Positions 7,938-15,057 of a DNA stretch of 23,143 nt are shown here, one piece after another. Origin of the DNA: an uncultured Peptococcaceae bacterium (GTDB lineage Bacteria; Bacillota; Peptococcia; Peptococcales; Peptococcaceae). The DNA lies in NCBI GenBank assembly GCA_900552455.1, contig URZX01000033.1, positions 1-23,143 of the forward strand, read 5' to 3'. A program made the translations under genes and the position numbers. Every line of letters begins with the position of its first letter. Positions within the stretch are counted from its first letter, which is position 1. The notes below the pieces were generated by a model. That model ran no database searches. It worked only from the letters and a program-made list of their open reading frames with translations, and was not told the DNA's origin.

Positions 7938-8035
7938 TTGACATAGCATCTACTCAATATATAAAGCAAATAATATATAAGCGCAACTAATTATTAGTAT
8001 TTTACTCGCGGGGATATGTTTTATATAATTTGCTT
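7938..8035 (+). promoter_or_regulatory. Promoter/operator region of carrier-flavoenzyme operon
   Basis: Two plus-strand promoters are possible: TTGACA (7938-7943), 16 bp, TATAAA (7960-7965); and TTTACT (8001-8006), 17 bp, TATAAT (8024-8029). Between them lies a perfect 13-bp palindrome ACTAAT-T-ATTAGT (7986-7998). An AAGCAAAT/ATTTGCTT inverted repeat (7964-7971 with 8028-8035) brackets the second promoter. These dyads are candidate LysR recognition and activation sites. Which promoter is used is unknown. Confidence 0.55.
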
Positions 8036-8099
8036 AGTGATAGAAACAAGGCCTGATTTCAATTACAGAAATTAATCTCGCGTATGAGGAGGATGTAAG

Positions 8100-9551
8100 A
8101 TGTCGAACAGTTTATTAAAAAATAAGACTTCGTACTATATCCATACGATCATTATGTTAACGATCTTAGCAGTGTTCTACTTTTTTGTACCTGCGGTAGA
8201 ACCGTTAACGCCATTAGGCATTAAGGTTTTAGGTGTTTTCTTTGCAATGCTTTATGGATGGTTATTTTGCGATGTCATATGGCCGAGTTTGTTAGGTCTG
8301 GTCATGCTTGCAGTTTGCGGTTACGACACGATAGATAATGTTTTGTTGTCTGCATTTGGTAATTCTACGGTTATTCTGATCTTTTTGTTCTGTGCGGTAA
8401 CCGCGATCTTAAGTGCTGCGGGCGTTGCAGATTATATTGCTAATAAACTTGTTAGCTTGAAGATTGTACAAGGGCGTCCGTACACATTAACCTTCATGTT
8501 GTTAATTGTAATGATTATTTTAAATCTGTTGCTGAGTGCAACGCCTGCATTCATCATGATGGTACCGTTGATCAAAGAAGTAGCAACGCGCTATGGATTC
8601 AAGCCTGGGGACGTATGGCCGATGTATACGATCTTGGCGGCAAACTGGGTTGGATGTGTGGCATATCAGCTTTTGCCATTTAAGGCTGGTCCGGCAATGG
8701 TATTTGGTTCCTATAGTGAATTATCAGGAATAACGGATATAAACTATATTGCGTATATCGCTTGCGTAGCAGCGATGCTCATTGCTACGATCGCAATTGT
8801 ACTGCTGTTTTGTCGCTTTATTGTGAAACCAGATGTTACACCTATTTTGAAAAACAAATCGGATGTGCAAAATGATGAAAAACTAACAAGCATGCAGAAA
8901 TATGTACTGATCTCATTTATTGTGTTGCTTGTTGCGATGTTATTGCCAAATATCGCTCCGGCTGACTGGGCGTTAACAACGATATTGAAAACCATTGGAA
9001 CAAACGGTTTATTATTGATTTATATTGCATTATATGTGTTTTTAAACTTTCGTGATGGCATCAATTTTAAAATGATCATGTCCAGAGATATGGCCTGGCC
9101 TGCACTTTCGTTGGTTGCTTCAGCTTTGACGATCGCTGGTGCGTTTAAGGATGACTCGACTGGTATCATTGCATGGATTGGTGAGATTGTTGCGCCAATC
9201 GTTGAGGGTAGAAGTGTTGTTTTATTTGTAGGGCTCATCATCCTTTTGACAACGATCATGACGAATGTCGCAAACAATATGGCTACCCTGGCAATTTTTA
9301 CACCATTGGCCTATACGGTAGGAATTAGCACTGGAGCGGACATTAACATGTTGGCTGTCATGCTTTGCGTATTGATGACAGGCGCGATTGGTTTGGCAAC
9401 TCCTCCTGCTTCATCTACAACGGCATATCTTGCCGGTGAAAAAGAATGGGTGCCAGGGAACAGTGTTATGAAATACGGTGTTATCTTCTGTGTTTTTAAT
9501 ATGATTATTGTCTATGTATTTGGTTTTGGTTTAGGTTCGCTGTTGTTCTGA
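8100..9551 (+). CDS. SLC13/DASS-type (ion-transporter superfamily) carrier
   Basis: 483-aa polytopic membrane protein with about 11-13 hydrophobic segments and the internal two-fold repeat of the divalent-anion:Na+ symporter / ion-transporter superfamily. In each repeat the re-entrant loop is recognisable: residues 146-156 (S146-A-T148 then PAFIMMVP) and 388-402 (T388-N then ANN, ATLAIFTP). In typical DASS carriers these loops carry Ser-Asn-Thr; here they read SAT and TNVANN, so the substrate is probably not a standard dicarboxylate or sulfate. PPASST (435-440) follows the second loop. First gene of a three-gene operon with two flavoenzymes 24 bp downstream, so it probably imports their substrate or exports their product. 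Start supported by GAGGAGG at 8086-8092. AT-rich. The family is confident, the substrate unknown. Confidence 0.8.
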   Translation: MSNSLLKNKTSYYIHTIIMLTILAVFYFFVPAVEPLTPLGIKVLGVFFAMLYGWLFCDVIWPSLLGLVMLAVCGYDTIDNVLLSAFGNSTVILIFLFCAVTAILSAAGVADYIANKLVSLKIVQGRPYTLTFMLLIVMIILNLLLSATPAFIMMVPLIKEVATRYGFKPGDVWPMYTILAANWVGCVAYQLLPFKAGPAMVFGSYSELSGITDINYIAYIACVAAMLIATIAIVLLFCRFIVKPDVTPILKNKSDVQNDEKLTSMQKYVLISFIVLLVAMLLPNIAPADWALTTILKTIGTNGLLLIYIALYVFLNFRDGINFKMIMSRDMAWPALSLVASALTIAGAFKDDSTGIIAWIGEIVAPIVEGRSVVLFVGLIILLTTIMTNVANNMATLAIFTPLAYTVGISTGADINMLAVMLCVLMTGAIGLATPPASSTTAYLAGEKEWVPGNSVMKYGVIFCVFNMIIVYVFGFGLGSLLF

Positions 9552-9575
9552 TAAGAAAAAGAAAGGTGATAGTAT

Positions 9576-11576
9576 ATGAAAGCAACATATATGGAGAAAT
9601 ATCCGAAAATGTTTGAACCTCTGGTGATTAAACGTGGAAAACGAGAAATCACATTTAATAATCGTGTCATGATGGCGCCAGTTGGCATTGTTGCGACTGG
9701 TGGTGGAGCAGATAATGGCCGCATTAATACGTTTGGTATTGATTATTGGACAGGCATCATCCGCGGGGGTTTTTCGTCGGTATGTCTGCCTATGGAGATT
9801 CCTCATGAAGGCAGTCATGAAGGCGTATTTGATATGAATCCAAAAGAATGCAATTATATGACATTTCATCTTATGCAGCGTTCGATCCACGCCTATAATG
9901 GTAAAACATTTTGTGAGCTGATTCATGGCGGACGTTGCATGACGAGAAAAGACCTTCCTCTTCTTGGTGCTAGCGACTCGGAATATCAGGGGCGTCATGT
10001 TAAAGGAATGGATGCGAAAGATATGCAAGATGTCATAGATATGTGTACAGATTTTGCGCATTTGGCACGTCGTTCCGGATTTGATGGTATTATGATCCAC
10101 ATGGCACATGGTTGGTTGTTCCATGATTTTCTTTCTCCACTCACTAACCACCGTACTGATGAATTTGGTGGAAGTGTGGAAAATCGTTGCCGCTTCCCGA
10201 TTATGGTGCTGAAAGCTGTTCGTGATGTGATTGGCGATGATTTGCTCATTGAACTGAGACTGACTGGCAATGATGAAATGCCAGGTGGAATCTTGCCAGA
10301 AGATGCTGCGCAGCAAGTTCTTTTGCTACAAGATTATGTTGATATGATCCACATTACATGCGGAACACGTATTGATGTCACGAGCCGTCCTCGTATGACG
10401 CCAACCAGTTTCTTCCCAACAGAACATAATGCTTACGCTAGTGAGATCGTTAAAAATACTCCGGGTGTGAAAATACCAATTGGTACAGTTGGTGCTATTG
10501 GCAATCCGGAACGCGCAGAAAAATTGCTGGAAGAAGGAAAAGCGGACTATGTTTTGATTGCTCGTGCAGCGATTGCTGATAATGAATGGGTTAATAAAGT
10601 TAAGGCTGGCCGTGAAGAAGATATCCGACCATGTCTGCGTTGCAATATGTGTTTGGATCATGGTCGTAGAAAATCCAAGATTAAAGGTAAAGAGCTCGTG
10701 ATGGCAGATGAGGTCAGCTTTGATAGACGCTGTGCAGTTAATCCTCTTTCCATGCAGGGAATCTCTAAGAAAAAAATTCCAGAACCAGAGCGTAGGAAAA
10801 AGGTTGTTGTCGTTGGTGGCGGTGTAGCTGGTATGAATGCGGCGCTGAGCGCAGCCAATAGGGGCCATGAAGTACTGCTGTTTGAAAAAACAGATAAGCT
10901 TGGTGGTCAGGCGCTGCTGTCTGATAGTATGTGGTTTAAGAAAGAAATGAAAGATTATCACGAATGGCTGGAGCGTCAAGTGAGAAAGAATCCGAATATT
11001 TTTGTGAAGCTGAATACCTGTGTTACGCCTGAAATGGTTGCTGATATTGATCCGGACAGTACGATCGTGGCTGTTGGAGCACGTCAGATCGTTCCACCGA
11101 TCAAAGGAGTCGAAAAAGCAAAAATGGCTTTTGATGTCTTTGGTCACGAAGATGAGATTGGCAAAAAGGTCGTCATTATTGGTGGCGGCGATGTTGGTTG
11201 TGAATTATCCATTCATTTGAGTGGTATGGGGCATGAATGCAGCGTGGTTGAAATGACGCATTTTCAAGCTGGGAATGCAGAACTTTCTATTCGTATGTCG
11301 ATTTTGCAATATATGGAGAAAGAAAATGTAACCACCTATTTGGATACGACAGCAACAGAAATTACTGATAAAGGTGTTTATATCCATAACGAAGGTGGAG
11401 ACAGTTTCCTGGAAGCAGATACAGTTATTGTTTGCGTTGGTACAGAGCCATTGTCCGAAGAACGCGACAGTTTTAAGCATGTTTCCTTTGACGTGATCAA
11501 TATTGGCGATTGCAAAAACGCATCGAATATGCAACATGCGATTGAGACGGGCTTTGATGCGGGTTTAATTCTTTGA
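9576..11576 (+). CDS. Old-Yellow-Enzyme/2-enoate-reductase-type FMN/[4Fe-4S]/FAD oxidoreductase, paralog A
   Basis: 666-aa multidomain reductase of the 2,4-dienoyl-CoA reductase / 2-enoate reductase / trimethylamine dehydrogenase group. Residues about 10-345 form the FMN TIM barrel (NNRVMMAP near 28-35; HGGR 117-120; H175..H178-G-W180 followed by LSPLTNHRTDEFGG). Cys353, Cys356, Cys359 and Cys386 are the [4Fe-4S] ligands (CX2CX2C then a 26-residue gap). Residues about 408-666 carry FAD/NAD Rossmann motifs (VVGGGVAGM at 412-420 with LGGQ downstream; IIGGGDVG at 534-541). Expected flow is NAD(P)H to FAD to the cluster to FMN to an activated C=C bond, in the anaerobic cytosol. The Tyr after HxxHG that donates a proton in YqjM-type enzymes is Trp180. 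Ribosome site AAAGGTGA. Substrate unknown. Confidence 0.88.
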   Translation: MKATYMEKYPKMFEPLVIKRGKREITFNNRVMMAPVGIVATGGGADNGRINTFGIDYWTGIIRGGFSSVCLPMEIPHEGSHEGVFDMNPKECNYMTFHLMQRSIHAYNGKTFCELIHGGRCMTRKDLPLLGASDSEYQGRHVKGMDAKDMQDVIDMCTDFAHLARRSGFDGIMIHMAHGWLFHDFLSPLTNHRTDEFGGSVENRCRFPIMVLKAVRDVIGDDLLIELRLTGNDEMPGGILPEDAAQQVLLLQDYVDMIHITCGTRIDVTSRPRMTPTSFFPTEHNAYASEIVKNTPGVKIPIGTVGAIGNPERAEKLLEEGKADYVLIARAAIADNEWVNKVKAGREEDIRPCLRCNMCLDHGRRKSKIKGKELVMADEVSFDRRCAVNPLSMQGISKKKIPEPERRKKVVVVGGGVAGMNAALSAANRGHEVLLFEKTDKLGGQALLSDSMWFKKEMKDYHEWLERQVRKNPNIFVKLNTCVTPEMVADIDPDSTIVAVGARQIVPPIKGVEKAKMAFDVFGHEDEIGKKVVIIGGGDVGCELSIHLSGMGHECSVVEMTHFQAGNAELSIRMSILQYMEKENVTTYLDTTATEITDKGVYIHNEGGDSFLEADTVIVCVGTEPLSEERDSFKHVSFDVINIGDCKNASNMQHAIETGFDAGLIL

Positions 11577-11608
11577 TTTGAAAGATTTGAAAATGGAGGT
11601 AATGCAAA

Positions 11609-13597
11609 ATGAAACCTGTTTATAAGAAAAGATATCCACATTTGTTTGAACCGATGATCATTCAACGTGGCGATAAGACCTTTCGCTTTAACAATCGTGC
11701 GCTTGTCACCCCGCTGGGATCCGGCGCAACAGGTGGGGGTGAAGACAGCGATGGCCGCATTAATACTTTTGGTATTGAATACTGGATGCGTTATATTCAA
11801 GGTGGTTTCTCGTCTGTATGTCTGCCTATGGAAGTGCCAATCGATGGTAGCCATGAGCATATGTTCAACTGTAATCCTAAGACCTGCAATCAGATGAATT
11901 TCCAGAGATTCCAGCGTTGTGTTCATGCTTTTAACGGATTGAGTTTTGCAGAATTAATTCATGGTGGACCATACTGCAATTTACCAGGCTATCCAAAATT
12001 ATCTGCGGATGACGAACCGCACTTAGGAGCACGTGCTGCTACGAAAGAAGAACTCGAAGAAATTGTGCAGTTGTTTGCAGAGTATGCTGGGTGGATTAAA
12101 ACGGCAAATTTTGATGGTATTTGTCTCCACTATGGTCATGGCTGGATGATGAATTATTTCTTATCACCACTGACAAACCATCGTACGGACGAATTTGGTG
12201 GCAGTCTGGAAAATCGTTGTCGTTTCCCATTGATGGTCATTAAGGCCATTCGTGAAGTGGTTGGAGATGATATGCTGATCGAAGTGCGTTTAAATGGAAA
12301 TGATGAGGTTGAAGGAGGCATTACTCCAGAAGAATGTGCTGCGCAGATCAAGATCTTTGAACCATATATTGATATGGCGCATATCACCTGTGCACATCGT
12401 ATTGATGCGATGACTCGCCCGAAACAGGTACCAACAGGATTCCAGATCACAGCACACAATGCTTATGCTAGTGAGATTGTAAAAAAATCAGGCGTTAAGA
12501 TCCCTATTGGGGTTGTGGGGGGTATCTATGATCCTGATGTTGCAGAAGAAGTGCTTGCTAAAGGGCAGGCTGATTATGTGCTCATGGGCCGTTCAGCGAT
12601 GGCGGATCCAGACATTATCAAAAAAGCAAAGGAAGGACGTGAAGATGACATTCGCCCATGTCTGCGTTGCAACTATTGCATGGACCATGGACGCCGTGTA
12701 GCGATTTCCAAAGATCTGCATTTGCTTGCCCATCCAAGTTATGACCGTCATTGTATGGTAAATCCTATGCAGTTCCAGAGTGCACAGAAAAGTATTATCC
12801 GACCAGCAGATCGTAAGAAAAAGATTGCTGTAGTTGGCGGCGGCGTTGCAGGAATGGAGGCTGCTATCAGTTGCGCAGATCGTGGACATGAGGTCGTCCT
12901 CTATGAAAAGACGGACAGATTGGGTGGTCAGGCGTTGCTTTCTGATGTTATGTGGTTTAAGAAAGAAATGAAACTTTTCCATGAATATCTGGAACGTCAG
13001 GTTAAGAAACGTATAAATATCACTGTTGTCTATAACACCGAAGCAACACCTGAAACAATTGATGCGCTTGATCCTGACGCAGTGATTGTGGCTGTTGGCG
13101 CTGAACAGATCGTGCCAAAGATTCCTGGTGTAGAAAAAGCAACAATGGCATTTGATGTTTTTGGCAGTGAGGACGAAATTGGCCATAAAGTTGTGATTGT
13201 TGGTGGTGGCTCTGTTGGCGTTGAACTGGGGATTCATCTCAATGGTCTTGGTCATAAGACAACAATCGTAGAAATGGGTGAGCATATAGCAGCAAAAGCG
13301 CAGCTCACGGAACGTACTGCTTATCTTAATGCGATGAAAGAATATAATGTACAGACGATGACAGAGACTACTTGTCAGGAAATCACTGATGAAGGCGTTT
13401 GGCTTGAAACTAAGGACGGAAAACAGTTCATCGAAGCAGATACTGTGGTTATTTGTGTAGGCACGAAATCACTGGCGAAGGAACGCGATCAATTTATTGA
13501 TACAGCTTTTGATGTGATCAATGTTGGTGACTGTGTAGAAGCATCTTCGATCGTAAATGCTGTACATACCGGTTTCGATGCAGGTTTAACACTATAA
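11609..13597 (+). CDS. Old-Yellow-Enzyme/2-enoate-reductase-type FMN/[4Fe-4S]/FAD oxidoreductase, paralog B
   Basis: 662-aa paralog of the preceding gene with the same domain order, roughly half or more of its residues alike by eye, probably a tandem duplicate that diverged. FMN barrel with NNRALVTP (28-35), H174..H177-G-W179 and LSPLTNHRTDEFGG; cluster Cys351, Cys354, Cys357, Cys382 (24-residue last gap); FAD motif VVGGGVAGM near 408-416; second Rossmann motif IVGGGSVG. It shares the Tyr-to-Trp change. It also differs from A: the HGGR motif reads HGGP (118-121), so an Arg near the flavin is lost. This may mean another substrate, or a structural partner of A. It lies 32 bp behind A with a GGAGG ribosome site, last in the operon, followed by a strong terminator. 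Confidence 0.88.
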   Translation: MKPVYKKRYPHLFEPMIIQRGDKTFRFNNRALVTPLGSGATGGGEDSDGRINTFGIEYWMRYIQGGFSSVCLPMEVPIDGSHEHMFNCNPKTCNQMNFQRFQRCVHAFNGLSFAELIHGGPYCNLPGYPKLSADDEPHLGARAATKEELEEIVQLFAEYAGWIKTANFDGICLHYGHGWMMNYFLSPLTNHRTDEFGGSLENRCRFPLMVIKAIREVVGDDMLIEVRLNGNDEVEGGITPEECAAQIKIFEPYIDMAHITCAHRIDAMTRPKQVPTGFQITAHNAYASEIVKKSGVKIPIGVVGGIYDPDVAEEVLAKGQADYVLMGRSAMADPDIIKKAKEGREDDIRPCLRCNYCMDHGRRVAISKDLHLLAHPSYDRHCMVNPMQFQSAQKSIIRPADRKKKIAVVGGGVAGMEAAISCADRGHEVVLYEKTDRLGGQALLSDVMWFKKEMKLFHEYLERQVKKRINITVVYNTEATPETIDALDPDAVIVAVGAEQIVPKIPGVEKATMAFDVFGSEDEIGHKVVIVGGGSVGVELGIHLNGLGHKTTIVEMGEHIAAKAQLTERTAYLNAMKEYNVQTMTETTCQEITDEGVWLETKDGKQFIEADTVVICVGTKSLAKERDQFIDTAFDVINVGDCVEASSIVNAVHTGFDAGLTL

Positions 13598-13638
13598 TGA
13601 ATTTTTAATAAGTAGAAAAGCCATTGTATGAACATGAG

Positions 13639-13677
13639 AAAGGTTCAGAATCCAATTGTAGGATTCTGAACCTTTTT
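13639..13677. terminator. Terminator of the carrier-flavoenzyme operon
   Basis: A 15-bp perfect stem (13639-13653 with 13661-13675) with a 7-nt loop and a T5 tail on the plus strand, 42 bp after the stop of paralog B. Confidence 0.85.
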
Positions 13678-13718
13678 GAGTGCGCGTATTTTAGAAATGG
13701 TAAAATGAGCAGAAGAAA

Positions 13719-13747
13719 TTGACAACGGGTATCTATTGTGGTATATA
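13719..13747 (+). promoter_or_regulatory. vapBC promoter
   Basis: TTGACA (13719-13724), 17-bp spacer, TATATA (13742-13747). A near-perfect Shine-Dalgarno (AGGAGGTGATCA) follows and precedes the antitoxin start by a few bases. Such modules are usually autorepressed by the antitoxin-toxin complex; I did not find a clean operator palindrome. Confidence 0.65.
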
Positions 13748-13771
13748 TCATGGTATAGGAGGTGATCAGTT

Positions 13772-14002
13772 ATGGAAACTGCAAAAATTTTTGAAAACGG
13801 ACGGAGCCAAGCTGTGCGTTTGCCAAAAAAATATCGCTTTGAGAGCGATGAGGTGTACATTCAAAAAATTGGTGACATGGTGCTTTTAACGCCGAAGGAT
13901 AAGGCGTGGGATACGTTTATGCAAGGTGTGAACGGTTTTTCAGACGATTTTTTTGAAGATGGAAGAATGATCACTGAACCGGATGAACGGGAGGATTTAT
14001 GA
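13772..14002 (+). CDS. vapB: VapB-type antitoxin (AbrB/MazE swapped-hairpin fold)
   Basis: 76-aa antitoxin. The N-terminal pattern [20 protein letters not shown] (residues 4-23) is the swapped-hairpin AbrB/VagC DNA-binding domain. The acidic C-terminus ([19 protein letters not shown]) would wrap the toxin. It neutralises the VapC nuclease and represses its own operon in the family's usual scheme. Preceded by a consensus promoter and a near-perfect Shine-Dalgarno. Its stop codon overlaps the toxin start by ATGA, the usual translational coupling. Together with the following gene it is an intact type II toxin-antitoxin module at the edge of the AT-rich accessory block. Confidence 0.88.
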   Translation: METAKIFENGRSQAVRLPKKYRFESDEVYIQKIGDMVLLTPKDKAWDTFMQGVNGFSDDFFEDGRMITEPDEREDL

Positions 14003-14397
14003 CTTATCTGCTGGATACTAACATTTGTATTTATGTGATCAAAAATAAACCGGAGCAGGTATTTCGTCGCTTTCGAGAAAATTTTCAGCAAGGCTTGTAT
14101 ATTTCAGCCATTACTTTGGCAGAATTGGAGCACGGTGTACAAAAAAGCGCTAAAGTGGAACAAAATGCATTGGCGCTTTTGCAATTTCTGTCAACTATTC
14201 CAATTCTTTCGTTTGGTGAGGAAGCTGCAATGGAATATGGAAAGATTTGCGCGGATCTTCAACGAAAAGGGACACCGATCGGTACGATGGATATGCTGAT
14301 TGCTGCCCATGCAAAAGCATTGGATATGACGTTGGTTACAAATAATTTGCGTGAATTCGAACGCGTGGAAGGATTAAAATTAGATAATTGGGTATAA
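13999..14397 (+). CDS. vapC: VapC-type PIN-domain ribonuclease toxin
   Basis: 132-aa PIN-domain toxin, typical VapC length. Mg2+-binding acidic residues are visible: Asp6 (LLDTNI), Glu42 (ITLAELEHG) and Asp98 ([10 protein letters not shown]); the last position is VTNNLREF, with Asn115/Asn116 where Asp or Asn is common. VapC enzymes cleave tRNA or rRNA to halt translation; the RNA target of this one is unknown. It starts inside the antitoxin stop codon (ATGA). The catalytic residues look intact, in contrast to the broken YoeB toxin immediately downstream on the other strand. Confidence 0.9.
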   Translation: MTYLLDTNICIYVIKNKPEQVFRRFRENFQQGLYISAITLAELEHGVQKSAKVEQNALALLQFLSTIPILSFGEEAAMEYGKICADLQRKGTPIGTMDMLIAAHAKALDMTLVTNNLREFERVEGLKLDNWV

Positions 14398-14449
14398 AAA
14401 CATCCCCAGCTTTGGAAGATTTATCGAACTTCCGAGGCTGGGGATGTTT
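14398..14449. terminator. Terminator between convergent toxin-antitoxin modules
   Basis: A 13-bp perfect stem (14398-14410 with 14437-14449) with inner GGAAG/CTTCC pairing. The T tail is TTT on the plus strand and TTTTT on the minus strand, so it can serve vapC and the yoeB remnant. Confidence 0.75.
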
Positions 14450-14467
14450 GCTTGTGTGAGGTTGTTG

Positions 14468-14729
14468 TTAGTCGTTGTAGTGGCCTTTGCACTGAGTGAT
14501 TTCGATATAGTCATCGGTGACGCGATAGATGATGCGGTTGGCGTCGTCGATGCGGCGGCTCCAAAGACCGCTTAGTTCACCTTAGTGGCTCTGGTTTTCC
14601 TATTCCGTCGAAGGGCGAGCGGCTCATATCTTTTAATAAGGTGTTGATGCGTTTGAGCGTTTTCTTGTCTTGTGTTTGCCAGTAAATATACTCGCCAAAT
14701 GCATCTTCGGTAAAATTGATGTTACGCAT
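14468..14729 (-). pseudogene. yoeB: Frameshifted YoeB/Txe-type toxin
   Basis: A RelE-superfamily mRNA interferase in two frames. From ATG at 14729 the first 49 codons read MRNINFTEDAFGEYIYWQTQ and onward to GIGKPEPLR, then TGA. In the next frame the protein continues GELSGLWSRRIDDANRIIY, then RVTDDYIEITQCKGHYND, and stops at 14468. The join (minus-strand CCACTAAGGTGAA) lacks two bases compared with the expected Pro-Leu-Lys-Gly codons, a likely deletion in an A run. The Glu, Arg and His that correspond to E. coli YoeB Glu46, Arg65 and His83 all survive, so the break is recent, a sequencing error, or a means to tolerate the locus. The start overlaps the antitoxin end by 8 nt. Confidence 0.85.
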
Positions 14730-14997
14730 TTTCCATGGTCTCAAATTCTTCGAGCGTTTTAGTGATGACCTTACCTTCTTCGAGCTGCTTTAGGCTGTGG
14801 CGGATTGCGGCTATATTGGATTCGCTGTAGAAGGGATCCATGGAGACTTCAAACGGGATGCGCTTTTCACGGGTCATTTTTTTGGCGAGGATGGTGACGG
14901 CGGTGGTCATGGTGAGGCCGAGATCGTTGCACACTTTATCAAATTCACGTTTGAGATCGGCGTCCATGCGGACGTTTACGGTTGTTTGCTGGGACAT
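14722..14997 (-). CDS. RelB/DinJ-family antitoxin
   Basis: 91-aa ribbon-helix-helix antitoxin. TTVNVRMDADLKREFDKVCN (5-24) and LGLTMTTAVTILAKK (26-40) are the RHH domain of the RelB/DinJ family; the C-terminal half (SLKQLEEGKVITKTLEEFE) is the toxin-binding tail. The ribosome site AAAGGAG lies 9 nt before the start. It appears intact although its YoeB-type partner is frameshifted, so it may persist as an orphan DNA-binding antitoxin. Only 60 bp separate it from the DUF4127 gene upstream on the same strand, but it has its own promoter. Confidence 0.88.
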   Translation of the reverse strand: MSQQTTVNVRMDADLKREFDKVCNDLGLTMTTAVTILAKKMTREKRIPFEVSMDPFYSESNIAAIRHSLKQLEEGKVITKTLEEFETMENA

Positions 14998-15010
14998 GGT
15001 ATCATCTCCT

Positions 15011-15049
15011 TTGTATGACCATTATAATACAATGTGCGTACGATGTCTA
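15011..15049 (-). promoter_or_regulatory. relB-yoeB promoter and operator-like repeat
   Basis: Minus-strand TAGACA (15049-15044), 17 bp, TATAAT (15026-15021). An inverted repeat TTGTAT/ATACAA (15011-15016 with 15027-15032) brackets the -10 and is a plausible antitoxin operator. Confidence 0.6.
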
Positions 15050-15057
15050 TTGTTTTT

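Noticed and set aside
9576..13597. Bilirubin reductase (BilR) assignment for the flavoenzymes
   Set aside because: The motif after the substrate His is HGW, not the HGDR recalled for BilR, and no bilS/bilQ-like partners are present.
13600..15057. tRNA or attachment site at the accessory block border
   Set aside because: No tRNA fold, direct repeat or integrase found.
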